From assembly GCA_023393095.1 (NCBI GenBank), contig JAEWMT010000052.1, positions 18,398 through 82,397 on the forward strand: 64,000 nucleotides of DNA, given 5' to 3'. The position numbers and the translations under genes are program-made. Position 1 is the first letter of the stretch; the number at the start of each line of letters is the position of its first letter. Source of the stretch: Bacillota bacterium (lineage in GTDB: Bacteria > Bacillota > Clostridia > Lachnospirales > Lachnospiraceae). This document shows, piece by piece, positions 9,008 through 17,630 of the stretch. The notes beneath the pieces were generated by a model, which had not been told where the DNA came from, ran no database searches, and saw nothing but the letters and a program-made list of their open reading frames with translations.

Positions 9008-9867
9008 TGATAATATTAATTATAATCGGAATTGTTATATTAGCACCGTTGGCAGGAGGCTTGCTTACCGGTATTGACCGTATTCTGTCGGCTCGAATGC
9101 AAGGAAGACAAGGTCCTCCGCTTCTTCAGCCTTTTTATGATGTTATTAAACTAATAGGAAAAGAATCCATTGAAGTTAACTTAATGCATCGCTTTTTTGT
9201 ATATGTTTCTCTAGTATTTGCTGTTTTTACTACCGTTATATTGCTTTCCGGCGGTGATATGTTACTTGCAATATTTGCCTTGACACTTGGATCGGTATTT
9301 TTTGTACTCGGCGGATATGCTTCGAATTCACCTTATAGTACGATAGGTTCGGAGAGAGAACTGTTGCAGATTATGGCATATGAACCAATGGTTTTGCTTA
9401 CTTGCATTGGGTTATATTATGCAAATCACAGTTTTTTTGTTAAAAATATTATTTCAGCAGAGATACCGGCAATTGTATACCTTCCGGGTGTATTTATCGG
9501 TTTAATCTTTATATTGGCATTCAAATTAAGGAAATCACCCTTTGATCTTAGTATGTCGCATCATGGACACCAGGAAATTGTAAAAGGTATTACAACAGAA
9601 TACTCTGGTAGGGATTTGGCTGTAATTGAAGTAACCCATTGGTATGAGGTTATTATCTCTTTGTCTTTAGTGTATGTATTTATTGCTACAGTTACTCCGA
9701 TTAGCCATTTGTTCGCGATACTTGTCTGCATGGTTGTCTATTTTCTGGAGATCGTGATTGATAACAGTGAGGCACGTTTAAAATGGCAGCAAGCCTTGAA
9801 CTCAGCATGGATAGTAACCGGTGTTATGGGAACACTGAATCTCATCATTCTGTCATATTACAGATAG
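9007..9867 (+). CDS. echB: Energy-converting hydrogenase subunit B (NuoH-like)
   Basis: 286-residue membrane protein of the NuoH/HycD family, which anchors the soluble hydrogenase module and forms part of the ion path. It has about eight hydrophobic helices and the conserved early segment GIDRILSARMQGRQGPPLLQ, followed by PFYDVIKL. It starts one base inside the echA stop. A 214-bp gap with an inverted repeat separates it from echC, which is unusual for this operon type. Confidence 0.93.
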   Translation: MIILIIIGIVILAPLAGGLLTGIDRILSARMQGRQGPPLLQPFYDVIKLIGKESIEVNLMHRFFVYVSLVFAVFTTVILLSGGDMLLAIFALTLGSVFFVLGGYASNSPYSTIGSERELLQIMAYEPMVLLTCIGLYYANHSFFVKNIISAEIPAIVYLPGVFIGLIFILAFKLRKSPFDLSMSHHGHQEIVKGITTEYSGRDLAVIEVTHWYEVIISLSLVYVFIATVTPISHLFAILVCMVVYFLEIVIDNSEARLKWQQALNSAWIVTGVMGTLNLIILSYYR

Positions 9868-9994
9868 TTCTTGTGAGACCATATATATACAGCTATAAAA
9901 TTCTTGGAAACAACTCTAAAATGAATTCAACGGGAATTTTATTATGAATTTCTTTCAGATATTGTTTATGGTTATTGAGAATTTTTACTCACAA

Positions 9995-10022
9995 AGTTTG
10001 TACTTAATCTATAGTACAAACT
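9995..10022. promoter_or_regulatory. Inverted repeat between echB and echC
   Basis: AGTTTGTAC (9995-10003) and GTACAAACT (10014-10022) form a perfect 9-bp-armed inverted repeat with a 10-bp spacer. It has no T tract, so it looks more like a protein-binding site or an mRNA-processing hairpin than a terminator. It lies about 60 bp before the echC start. Confidence 0.5.
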
Positions 10023-10081
10023 AAATAATGTGCATAGTATCGCGAGATGAGACTTAAGTATGCGCAGGAATGGAGAATTAT

Positions 10082-10513
10082 ATGAAAAGTGTAAAAAAAT
10101 CACCTTGGATTCTACATTATGACGGCACGAGCTGTAACGGCTGTGATATCGAAGTGCTTGCATGTCTGACACCCCTGTATGATGTAGAACGTTTTGGAAT
10201 AATAAATACAGGTAATCCAAAGCATGCTGATATTTTATTAATAACTGGCAGTGTAAATGAACAGAATATACCTGTAGTGAAGCAGCTTTATGAACAGATG
10301 GCAGAACCTAAGGTAGTAGTAGCAGTTGGTATTTGTGCAACCTCTGGCGGAATATTTGCAGACTGCTATAATGTAGTGGGCGGTGTAAATAAGGTTATTC
10401 CGGTTGATGTGTATGTACCGGGATGTGCTGCGCGGCCCGAGTCTATTATTGACGGGGTTGTTAAAGCACTTGATATTTTAGAGGAAAAGCAGAAGGTTGC
10501 CAGAAAGAAATAG
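10082..10513 (+). CDS. echC: Energy-converting hydrogenase small subunit
   Basis: 143-residue [NiFe]-hydrogenase small subunit of the NuoB type, binding one proximal [4Fe-4S] cluster. The ligand pattern is visible: CNGC (C18, C21), a Cys in GICATSGG and a Cys in PGCAARPE. It passes electrons from EchF to the NiFe site in EchE. The start is set at 10082 because the GGAGA site lies 6-10 bp before it; the ATG at 10070 overlaps that site. Confidence 0.93.
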   Translation: MKSVKKSPWILHYDGTSCNGCDIEVLACLTPLYDVERFGIINTGNPKHADILLITGSVNEQNIPVVKQLYEQMAEPKVVVAVGICATSGGIFADCYNVVGGVNKVIPVDVYVPGCAARPESIIDGVVKALDILEEKQKVARKK

Positions 10514-10533
10514 TATATACATGGGAGGTTCTT

Positions 10534-10884
10534 ATGGGATATCAGATAATAAGAGATATAACAGTGAATGATTTATTAGCTGAAGTACTGAATATTAAAA
10601 ATGAAGGCTATCGGCTAGTGGCCATTACCTGTACCAGCAAAGATGGTCTTGAAATCAGTTACTCCTTTGATAAGGACTATGATTTATTAACCTTACGGAT
10701 TATAACTGATACCGAAACGGAGGTTTCCAGCATAAGTATTATGTATTCCTATGCATTTATGTATGAAAATGAGATTAAAGAGCTTTTTGGAGCAAATATT
10801 AAAAATATTAATCTCGATTTTAATAACACATTATATAAGATTCCTGTAAAAACGCCGTTTCATATGACAAAGAGCGAAGAATAG
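10534..10884 (+). CDS. echD: Energy-converting hydrogenase subunit D (NuoC-like)
   Basis: 116 residues, short and poorly conserved as is usual for EchD, which corresponds to the NuoC 30-kDa subunit. The recognisable part is the C-terminal half (AFMYENEIKELFG, preceding a hydrophobic-acidic tail), which packs against the large subunit. It starts 20 bp after echC with GGGAGG upstream and is followed after 14 bp by echE. The assignment rests on this conserved segment and on gene order. Confidence 0.85.
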   Translation: MGYQIIRDITVNDLLAEVLNIKNEGYRLVAITCTSKDGLEISYSFDKDYDLLTLRIITDTETEVSSISIMYSYAFMYENEIKELFGANIKNINLDFNNTLYKIPVKTPFHMTKSEE

Positions 10885-10898
10885 TCGGAGGAAGATCG

Positions 10899-11978
10899 AT
10901 GGGAAAGAGAACTGTAGTTCCGTTTGGCCCTCAGCATCCAGTACTTCCCGAACCGATTCATCTGGATCTGGTTTTGGAAGATGAGGTTGTTGTTGAGGCA
11001 ATACCGAAAATAGGTTATATACACAGAGGCCTGGAAAAACTGGTTGAAAAGAAGGATTATCTACAATACACCTATGTTGCTGAGAGAATTTGCGGTATTT
11101 GTTCTTTCATGCATGGTATGGGATATTGTATGACAATAGAAAGTATCATGAATGTGGAGATTCCGGAGAGAGCTTCCTTCTTAAGGACAATCTGGGCAGA
11201 ATTATCACGTCTTCACAGTCATATCTTATGGCTGGGATTACTTGCGGATGCCTTCGGATTTGAAAGTCTGTTTATGCAATCTTGGAAACACCGTGAAAAG
11301 GTTCTTGATTTATTTGAAGAGACCACAGGCGGAAGGGTTATCTTTTCGGTCTGTGATGTTGGTGGAGTTAGAAAGGACATCAATTCCGAGACTCTGAATA
11401 AAATAAAAACCGTATTAACAGAAATTGAGAAAGAACTGAGTGAAACGACGAAGGTGTTTATCAATGATTCCACAGTAAAGCTTCGTACCAAGAATGTTGG
11501 AGTGCTTTCAAAACAAGCTGCTTTTGATCTTGGTGCTGTAGGACCGATGGCAAGAGCCAGTGGAATTGAAATGGATATGAGAACACAGGGTTATGCTGCT
11601 TATGGAAAATTGAATTTTAAACCAATTGTTGATGATGGGGGCGATTGCTATGCAAGAACCACTGTTAGAATAAATGAAATGTTTCAGACAATTGACCTAA
11701 TTAAACAATGTATTGACTTAATTCCGGAAGGTGAAATTAAGGTTAAGGTAACCGGTAATCCAACCGGAGAATATTTTACGCGGGTAGAACAACCACGCGG
11801 GGAGGTAGTTTATTATGCAAAAGCAAACGGGACAAAATATTTGGACAGAGTTAGAGTAAGAACACCTACCTTTGCAAATATTCCCGCTCTTTTGGAAACC
11901 CTGAAGGGATGTTCGTTAGCCGATGTACCTATTTTAATTCTCACCATTGATCCATGCATTAGCTGTACAGAGCGATGA
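10899..11978 (+). CDS. echE: Energy-converting hydrogenase large subunit
   Basis: 359-residue catalytic subunit of group 4 [NiFe]-hydrogenase. Both Ni-binding pairs are intact: C65-x2-C68 in RICGICSFMHG and C353-x2-C356 in DPCISCTER, which separates it from the NuoD subunit of complex I. The protein ends at CTER with no C-terminal extension, so it should not need an endopeptidase, and none is encoded nearby. Ligand insertion would be done by the Hyp proteins encoded downstream. The ribosome site is CGGAGGAAG. Confidence 0.96.
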   Translation: MGKRTVVPFGPQHPVLPEPIHLDLVLEDEVVVEAIPKIGYIHRGLEKLVEKKDYLQYTYVAERICGICSFMHGMGYCMTIESIMNVEIPERASFLRTIWAELSRLHSHILWLGLLADAFGFESLFMQSWKHREKVLDLFEETTGGRVIFSVCDVGGVRKDINSETLNKIKTVLTEIEKELSETTKVFINDSTVKLRTKNVGVLSKQAAFDLGAVGPMARASGIEMDMRTQGYAAYGKLNFKPIVDDGGDCYARTTVRINEMFQTIDLIKQCIDLIPEGEIKVKVTGNPTGEYFTRVEQPRGEVVYYAKANGTKYLDRVRVRTPTFANIPALLETLKGCSLADVPILILTIDPCISCTER

Positions 11979-12019
11979 TATAATTAGCCGTAACACTTGT
12001 CGGCAGAATAGAGGTAATT

Positions 12020-12382
12020 ATGTCTTTATTAAGAATGTCTAAGACACTTTTTAAAAATCTATTTCATGGACCTTATACCGTTCTGTATCCAATAAAGCAG
12101 AAGGATAAATATGAGCGTACCAGAGGTAAGATTGGAATTGATATTGATAATTGTATTTTTTGCGGTATGTGCGAGAGACGCTGCCCTACCGGAGCTATAA
12201 AAGTTGAGAAAGGCAAAACTTCCTGGAGTATTGAGAGACTCCAGTGCATACAATGTAACTATTGCAATGAAGTATGTCCAAAAAAATGCCTTAGGATGGA
12301 GAATGAATACACCTCACCCTCCTATGGCAGCGTAAGGGATGAATATACAAAATGCACGAATACCCAATCACCCAGCGAATAA
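12020..12382 (+). CDS. echF: Energy-converting hydrogenase ferredoxin-like subunit
   Basis: 120-residue polyferredoxin subunit of the NuoI type. Two complete C-x2-C-x2-C-x3-CP motifs are seen (CIFCGMCERRCP and CIQCNYCNEVCP), binding two [4Fe-4S] clusters that accept electrons from reduced ferredoxin. It completes the canonical echABCDEF order. Its last 31 bp overlap the start of hypA, so the hydrogenase and its maturation genes are translationally linked. Confidence 0.95.
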   Translation: MSLLRMSKTLFKNLFHGPYTVLYPIKQKDKYERTRGKIGIDIDNCIFCGMCERRCPTGAIKVEKGKTSWSIERLQCIQCNYCNEVCPKKCLRMENEYTSPSYGSVRDEYTKCTNTQSPSE

Positions 12383-12690
12383 TTGAGATTGCAGATGAAT
12401 ATGCTGCAAAAAACAACGCATCCGAGGTTAAGGTTATTAATCTGGTAGTTGGAGATTATTGTGGCTATGTGGCCAGCTCCATTGAATTATATTTTGATCT
12501 TATCGCAGAAGGAAAATTATGCGAAAAAGCAAAGCTTAATATTGAAAGGGTTGTTCCTAAACTAAAATGTAGCAGCTGCGGTGAATTATTTGTAAGAAAA
12601 CCATTCTCTTTTGAATGCCCTAATTGTAAAGGTGAAGGAAGTCCTACTGAGATTGGACAGGAATTTTATATTAGATCAATTGAGATATAG
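12352..12690 (+). CDS. hypA: Hydrogenase nickel insertion protein HypA
   Basis: 112 residues. The invariant N-terminal MHE (Ni ligand His2) is present, and the zinc site is formed by two CxxC pairs (CSSC and CPNC, about residues 73-93). HypA delivers nickel with HypB to the large-subunit precursor. The start at 12352 lies within echF; the MHE terminus makes it unambiguous. Confidence 0.95.
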   Translation: MHEYPITQRIIEIADEYAAKNNASEVKVINLVVGDYCGYVASSIELYFDLIAEGKLCEKAKLNIERVVPKLKCSSCGELFVRKPFSFECPNCKGEGSPTEIGQEFYIRSIEI

Positions 12691-12740
12691 CGATTATGAT
12701 TAGTAATAAGAAGTTATTTGTCGGCAGGATGGAGGGTATT

Positions 12741-13394
12741 ATGTCAGAAAATAAAGAAATAGAAGTAATGCAATCCGTGTATGATAAGAATGATGAGGTT
12801 GCTTCTCAGATAAATGTTGAATTAACAAAAAAAGGGATTTTTGCAATCAATGTTATGGGTGCACCTGGGGCAGGGAAAACCACATCTTTAATTCAGATTA
12901 TCAAGCGGCTAAATCAGATAACACCCTATGTTATTGAGGGTGATATTGAAGCAGATTTTGATACAAAGACTCTGCAGTCCTTGGGAGTTAAGGCAATACA
13001 GATCAATACCGGTGGTGCCTGCCACCTGGATTCTCCATTAATCGGTAATGCGGTAGAAGAGTTAAAACTGACGAACGGAGTACTATTTATAGAAAACATA
13101 GGTAATCTGGTATGTCCTGCTGAATTTATGATAGGTGAACATGCTAAAATGCTGATTTCCACTGTCACGGAGGGCAGTGATAAACCATATAAATATCCTC
13201 TTGCTTTTGAAAAAGCGGATATTATCTTACTTAATAAATGCGATTTGTTACCTTATGTTGATTTTGATGAAGACTTCTTTATGAAGGGTGTGAGGGCTTT
13301 AAACAAGACCGCTCCTGTGGTTAAAATATCCGGTAAAACAGAAGAGGGTTTTGATAAAGTAGTATCATGGATAATGGAAAAAGTAAATTCATAA
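12741..13394 (+). CDS. hypB: Hydrogenase nickel incorporation GTPase HypB
   Basis: 217-residue SIMIBI GTPase. The P-loop GAPGAGKTTS, the switch region DIEADFDT, the conserved GGACHL metal-site segment and NKCD for guanine recognition are all present. The N-terminus lacks the histidine-rich nickel store of some HypB proteins. The start is placed at 12741 because GGAGGG lies 5-10 bp upstream; the ATG at 12729 overlaps that site. Its 3' end overlaps hypF by 28 bp. Confidence 0.95.
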   Translation: MSENKEIEVMQSVYDKNDEVASQINVELTKKGIFAINVMGAPGAGKTTSLIQIIKRLNQITPYVIEGDIEADFDTKTLQSLGVKAIQINTGGACHLDSPLIGNAVEELKLTNGVLFIENIGNLVCPAEFMIGEHAKMLISTVTEGSDKPYKYPLAFEKADIILLNKCDLLPYVDFDEDFFMKGVRALNKTAPVVKISGKTEEGFDKVVSWIMEKVNS

Positions 13395-15871
13395 CAGAAA
13401 AGATAAAAGTTTACGGTATTGTACAAGGGGTTGGATTTCGACCCCTTGTTTATCGTATTGCCAAAAAACATAAAATCTGCGGAACAGTCCGCAATGTCGG
13501 TGGCTATGTTGAAATAATAGCCCAGGGAACTGAAAGTACACTTTCTGATTTTATTGGAGAATTAAAGGACTGTAATAATAGCGGCGGGTGTGAAATAATT
13601 AAGCTGGAGAATGAGGTAATACAAGTAAATGTAAAAGAGGATATATTTACTGACTTTACTATAATAGGAAGTGAAATAAGTGATGAAACGTCGATCATTC
13701 CTCCCGATCTTCCGGTATGTTCAAGCTGTGTGGAGGAACTATATGAGGGAAGTGATAGGCGATTTCAAAATCCTTTTATCAGCTGTATGTCCTGCGGCCC
13801 TAGATATACAATCATTGAGGAACTGCCCTATGATCGACAGAATACAACCATGATAGATTTTATGATGTGTGATTCCTGTCGTGCAGAATATATAGCACCC
13901 GATAGCAGGCGGTTTCATGCCCAGACGATATCCTGCAATGACTGCGGACCTTATCTAATATTTCATGATGCTAAAGAGGAGAATACTTCTAATTTCAGGA
14001 TCGAAGAAAAACATTTTGTTAATGACAAGATGGAAGAAAAGTATCTTGTTAATAACAGGATGAAGGAGAAGCATCATGTAAATGATAGGCAGAAAGAGAA
14101 GATTAATATTGATGTTAAACAGAAGGAGCGAGGCGGGGCTGAAAGAAAGATAGACAGAGAGTTATATAATCAAGAGGCCTTGGAAAAGGCAGTCTCCATA
14201 CTTCAGTCCGGCGGCATCCTTGCGGTAAAGGGAATCGGTGGATTTCATTATGTCTGCTCTCCGTTTACGGAAGAGACAGTAAATAATCTTCGTATATTGA
14301 AGGGACGTGAGGAAAAGCCCTTTGCTGTCATGTTTCCTGGCATTCAGGAAATTGAAAAATACTGTGTGGTATCGGATGAGGAGAGAGCATTGCTTCAGAC
14401 GAATGCAAGGCCGATTGTCCTCTTATATCAAAAGAATACTTCTATGGCGCCTTCAACGAATAAGGGCAGCATTTACTGCGGTGCTTTCTTACCATATACA
14501 CCGCTTCAGTTACTGCTAACCGGTCAGTGCGGACCCTTAATTATGACCAGTGCAAATAGTTCCGATCAGCCGATAATCAGAGAAGATCATGTAATATTAG
14601 CTTTAACTTCGCCTTATTTGGATGGAGTATTATATAATACGAGAAGAATTATACGTTCTGTGGACGATTCAGTTGCTAAAATTATTGATGGTAAACCGCA
14701 GCTCATCCGTAGAAGTCGAGGATATGTGCCTTATCCGGTTTTTATTAATCAGGAAAGATCATTAACTAAGCTTAATAGCCCTAAATTACCTAAGCACAAG
14801 ATGATATTTGCTGCAGGAGGAGATTTGAAAGGGGTTTACTGCCTTTATAAGAACGGGAAGGCAGTATTGTCACAATATTTTGGTGATTTGGAGGAAGTAT
14901 CCGTCCTGGAGGAATATCGAAAATCGATTCAGGATTTAAAAGAGCTCTTAAGAATACGTCCTGAACTTGCAGTCTGCGATTTGCATCCAAATTATCATTC
15001 CGTTCACTTTGCCAAAACGCTTGGAATTCCGCTTCTTCAGGTACAGCATCATCATGCACATATCGCATCTGTTATAGCTGAACATGATCTGAAGGGTAAG
15101 GTGATTGGTGTCGCTTTTGACGGTACCGGATATGGAACAGACGGTAATATCTGGGGCGGTGAATTCCTTGTCTGTGAAGGTGCAAACTATATTCGAGCTG
15201 CCCATTTAAGCTATACCCCGGTTCTTGGTGGTGATCAATCGATGAAGGATGCACGTAAAACAGCGACCTGCCATCTGATCAATTCAGGACTTGAGGAATT
15301 TGTTAGGGATGATCGTAAGGAGGTAATTGAAACAGTTCTTATGCATAGGGTAAATACTGTATTGACCTCAAGTATGGGAAGACTTTTTGATGCCGTTTCG
15401 TCCCTACTAAATATCAGTCAGGAAGATAGATACGAAGGAGAATGTGCAGCACTACTAGAAAGGGAAGCTGTTCTAGCTAAAAGAAATCATGTGAAACCGG
15501 AAAAGCTTAACTTTGCAATTTCACAAAAACATGAGATAATGGAACTTGATCCGAAACCGTTATTCGAAGCAATATGTAATTTAAGGGATAATAGTAACAT
15601 AAGTTCACTGGCGCTTGGTTTTCACTATGCAGTTGTAGAAGCAGTAGGAGATATCTGTGAGAATTTAAGAAACAGATATCACTGTAACACAGTCGCGTTA
15701 AGTGGAGGAGTATTCCAGAATACCATATTGACGGAGCAGACGTTAAAGGTGTTACGTAACAAAAACTTTGAGGTATATGGTAATATGGCTGTTCCACCGA
15801 ATGACGGGGGTGTTTGTCTGGGTCAGACTTATTTAGCATTACAGGAAAATAATAAAGGTTTTCTTGTGTGA
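13367..15871 (+). CDS. hypF: Carbamoyltransferase HypF
   Basis: 834 residues. It makes the thiocarbamate on HypE from carbamoyl phosphate, the precursor of the CN ligands. Domains in order: acylphosphatase (about 8-100, VQGVGFRP), paired zinc fingers (about 115-200, CSSC, CMSC, CDSC, CNDC), YrdC-like (about 265-450, starting ALEKAVSILQSGGI) and Kae1-like (about 475-834, with the metal motif HHHAH). Between zinc fingers and YrdC domain is an unusual insertion made of 10-residue repeats. The start overlaps hypB. HypF proteins are commonly about 750-780 residues, so the extra length fits the insertion. Confidence 0.94.
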   Translation: MDNGKSKFITEKIKVYGIVQGVGFRPLVYRIAKKHKICGTVRNVGGYVEIIAQGTESTLSDFIGELKDCNNSGGCEIIKLENEVIQVNVKEDIFTDFTIIGSEISDETSIIPPDLPVCSSCVEELYEGSDRRFQNPFISCMSCGPRYTIIEELPYDRQNTTMIDFMMCDSCRAEYIAPDSRRFHAQTISCNDCGPYLIFHDAKEENTSNFRIEEKHFVNDKMEEKYLVNNRMKEKHHVNDRQKEKINIDVKQKERGGAERKIDRELYNQEALEKAVSILQSGGILAVKGIGGFHYVCSPFTEETVNNLRILKGREEKPFAVMFPGIQEIEKYCVVSDEERALLQTNARPIVLLYQKNTSMAPSTNKGSIYCGAFLPYTPLQLLLTGQCGPLIMTSANSSDQPIIREDHVILALTSPYLDGVLYNTRRIIRSVDDSVAKIIDGKPQLIRRSRGYVPYPVFINQERSLTKLNSPKLPKHKMIFAAGGDLKGVYCLYKNGKAVLSQYFGDLEEVSVLEEYRKSIQDLKELLRIRPELAVCDLHPNYHSVHFAKTLGIPLLQVQHHHAHIASVIAEHDLKGKVIGVAFDGTGYGTDGNIWGGEFLVCEGANYIRAAHLSYTPVLGGDQSMKDARKTATCHLINSGLEEFVRDDRKEVIETVLMHRVNTVLTSSMGRLFDAVSSLLNISQEDRYEGECAALLEREAVLAKRNHVKPEKLNFAISQKHEIMELDPKPLFEAICNLRDNSNISSLALGFHYAVVEAVGDICENLRNRYHCNTVALSGGVFQNTILTEQTLKVLRNKNFEVYGNMAVPPNDGGVCLGQTYLALQENNKGFLV
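13997..14131 (+). repeat. 30-bp in-frame tandem repeat inside hypF
   Basis: Four and a half copies of a 30-bp unit begin at 13997, 14027, 14057, 14087 and 14117. They encode RIEEKHFVND, KMEEKYLVNN, RMKEKHHVND, RQKEKINIDV and KQKER. The units have diverged at both DNA and protein level while keeping the basic-acidic EEK/KEK core and exact 10-residue phase. The segment would form a charged, probably helical or disordered linker. Confidence 0.85.
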
Positions 15872-16045
15872 ATATGGAAAATCAAAAGTCTGTATAGTTT
15901 TTTTCTTTAAATATAGATACATTAAATATCTGAATGGTTTTTGTATTTGAAAACCGAATAACATGGTGAATTAAGTTTTAAACGAAATAATATAACTATG
16001 AAATTGTTATAGATACGTATGTTTGAATAGAAAGGTTGGTAGCCT

Positions 16046-16288
16046 ATGTGTGTTGCGGTGCCGGGAAGAATCACTGAGATTAACGGTGACTTTGCAAAAG
16101 TAAATATCATGGAGAATATAACTCAGGCGAACATAAAGCTTGTTGATACTAAGGTGGGAGATTATGTTCTGATTCATGCAGGCTGTGTGATTGAGGTACT
16201 TAAAAAGGACATGGCAGAGGAAATTCTAAGTATATTTACAGAACTTCAGGAGGTTGTAGATGAAGACACTATCGCAGGTGAAGGATGA
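16046..16288 (+). CDS. hypC: Hydrogenase assembly chaperone HypC
   Basis: 80-residue HypC/HupF family chaperone. It begins MCVAVPGRI, with the essential Cys2 that holds the Fe(CN)2CO group with HypD and contacts the large-subunit precursor. GAAAGG is a modest ribosome site. It lies 174 bp after hypF and overlaps the hypD start by 29 bp. The gap holds nothing recognised. Confidence 0.95.
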   Translation: MCVAVPGRITEINGDFAKVNIMENITQANIKLVDTKVGDYVLIHAGCVIEVLKKDMAEEILSIFTELQEVVDEDTIAGEG

Positions 16289-17303
16289 GCTAAAAAACTA
16301 TAACGGTGCTACCATAAAAATAATGGAGGTATGCGGAACTCATACAGGGAGTATATTCAAAAATGGAATTAGAAGTCTATTATCTCCAAAAATCCAGCTA
16401 ATATCAGGACCGGGCTGTCCTGTCTGCGTTACCTCATCTGCCTATGTTGATAAGCTGGTGGATTATTCTTTAAGGGATCACCACTGTGTACTTACCTTTG
16501 GAGATATGATGAAAGTCAAAGGAAGCAAACTATCACTTACAGGGGCGAAAGCTATGGGAGGAAGGGTTCAAATCCTCTATTCTCCCTTATCAGCGATACA
16601 GCTGGCGATGAAGGACAAGGATACACAGTTTATTTTTGCCGCGGTTGGATTTGAGACAACGACTCCGATTTATGCATTATTAATGAAAGAGATCATAAAG
16701 AATGATATAACAAATCTGAAACTATTGACCTCAATTAAGACTACTATACCAGCTCTTCATTATATCTGTGAACATGAAGATAATATTGATGCCTTTCTAT
16801 GTCCGGGACATGTCAGCGTGATTACGGGAAGTAAGGTATATCAAGAATTGGCGGTTCAATATCAGAAGCCATTTGTAATCGGTGGCTTTGAGGCAGAGCA
16901 TATTCTGGCTGCGATATATCAAATCGTATCTCAATTATCCCATCATCAGTCAGAGGTTAAGAATCTCTATGTCAGTGCTGTAACAGAGGAAGGAAATCAG
17001 AAGGCCACATCATTAATCAATACTTATTTCGAGAGTTCAGATGATGATTGGAGAGGGATTGGACGAATAGAAAATTCCGCTATGAGATTACGAGATGAAT
17101 ACCAAAATTATGATGCAGGAAGCTGCTTGGAAGAAAAGGAAGAAATAATGCCAAAGGGTTGTAGATGCACCGATGTTATTCTCGGTAGAATCAATCCGGT
17201 GGATTGCCCGTTGTTTAAGAAAGTATGTACCCCTATGGATGCTGTCGGACCTTGTATGGTATCCTCCGAAGGAGCCTGCGGAATATGGTATAAGAATTTG
17301 TAA
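16260..17303 (+). CDS. hypD: Hydrogenase formation protein HypD
   Basis: 347-residue iron-sulfur scaffold on which Fe(CN)2CO is assembled. Family motifs are complete: MEVCGTHTGSI, SGPGCPVCVT, FETTTP, CPGHVSVITG, VIGGFE and the C-terminal four-cysteine [4Fe-4S] region (CRCTDVILG, DCPLF, GPCMVSSEGAC). The start follows AGGAGG inside hypC, indicating coupling. Confidence 0.95.
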   Translation: MKTLSQVKDELKNYNGATIKIMEVCGTHTGSIFKNGIRSLLSPKIQLISGPGCPVCVTSSAYVDKLVDYSLRDHHCVLTFGDMMKVKGSKLSLTGAKAMGGRVQILYSPLSAIQLAMKDKDTQFIFAAVGFETTTPIYALLMKEIIKNDITNLKLLTSIKTTIPALHYICEHEDNIDAFLCPGHVSVITGSKVYQELAVQYQKPFVIGGFEAEHILAAIYQIVSQLSHHQSEVKNLYVSAVTEEGNQKATSLINTYFESSDDDWRGIGRIENSAMRLRDEYQNYDAGSCLEEKEEIMPKGCRCTDVILGRINPVDCPLFKKVCTPMDAVGPCMVSSEGACGIWYKNL

Positions 17304-17330
17304 TAAAATTTCTGATTATTACTAAAATAG

Positions 17331-17465
17331 ATTTCAGATATTTAATAAGATTTATTTTAATAGTTAATAAGATACATTTCAGATAATTAATAAGATGCAT
17401 TTTAGAGTTTAATAAAATAATTTCAGAATTTAATAAGATGTATTTCAGACATTTAATAAGATGTA
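17331..17465 (+). repeat. About 22-bp AT-rich tandem repeat between hypD and hypE
   Basis: Six imperfect units start near 17331, 17354, 17376, 17399, 17420 and 17442. The consensus is close to ATTTCAGANTTTAATAAG followed by ATG. Unit length varies from 21 to 23 bp and the second unit is the most degenerate. There are no unique spacers and no dyad symmetry in the unit. It occupies most of the 327-bp gap in an otherwise tight operon. The remaining gap to 17630 is AT-rich with nothing else recognised. Confidence 0.8.
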
Positions 17466-17630
17466 TATAAAACATTTACTACGAGAAGGTAAATTAACAC
17501 TAGTTAATTCGACATATAACCATTTATAAAAAGTTTATTTTAAGTTGATATTAAAGGAGAAAATAATAAGCTTGTTTTTATTTCTTCTTAAGGTATTTTG
17601 ATAATTATTGATATAATATTGGAGGCAACC

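Noticed and set aside
7100..12382. Complex I (NADH:quinone oxidoreductase) instead of hydrogenase
   Set aside because: EchE keeps both Ni-binding CxxC pairs, the NADH-module genes are absent, and hyp genes follow directly.
17331..17465. Possible CRISPR array between hypD and hypE
   Set aside because: Units abut each other with no unique spacers, length varies by 1-2 bp and no cas genes are nearby. It is a plain tandem repeat.
17233..17475. 80-codon minus-strand ORF
   Set aside because: It is the antisense translation of the tandem repeat and the hypD end. Its repetitive Ile/Leu/Lys composition reflects the AT-rich units, and it has no ribosome site.
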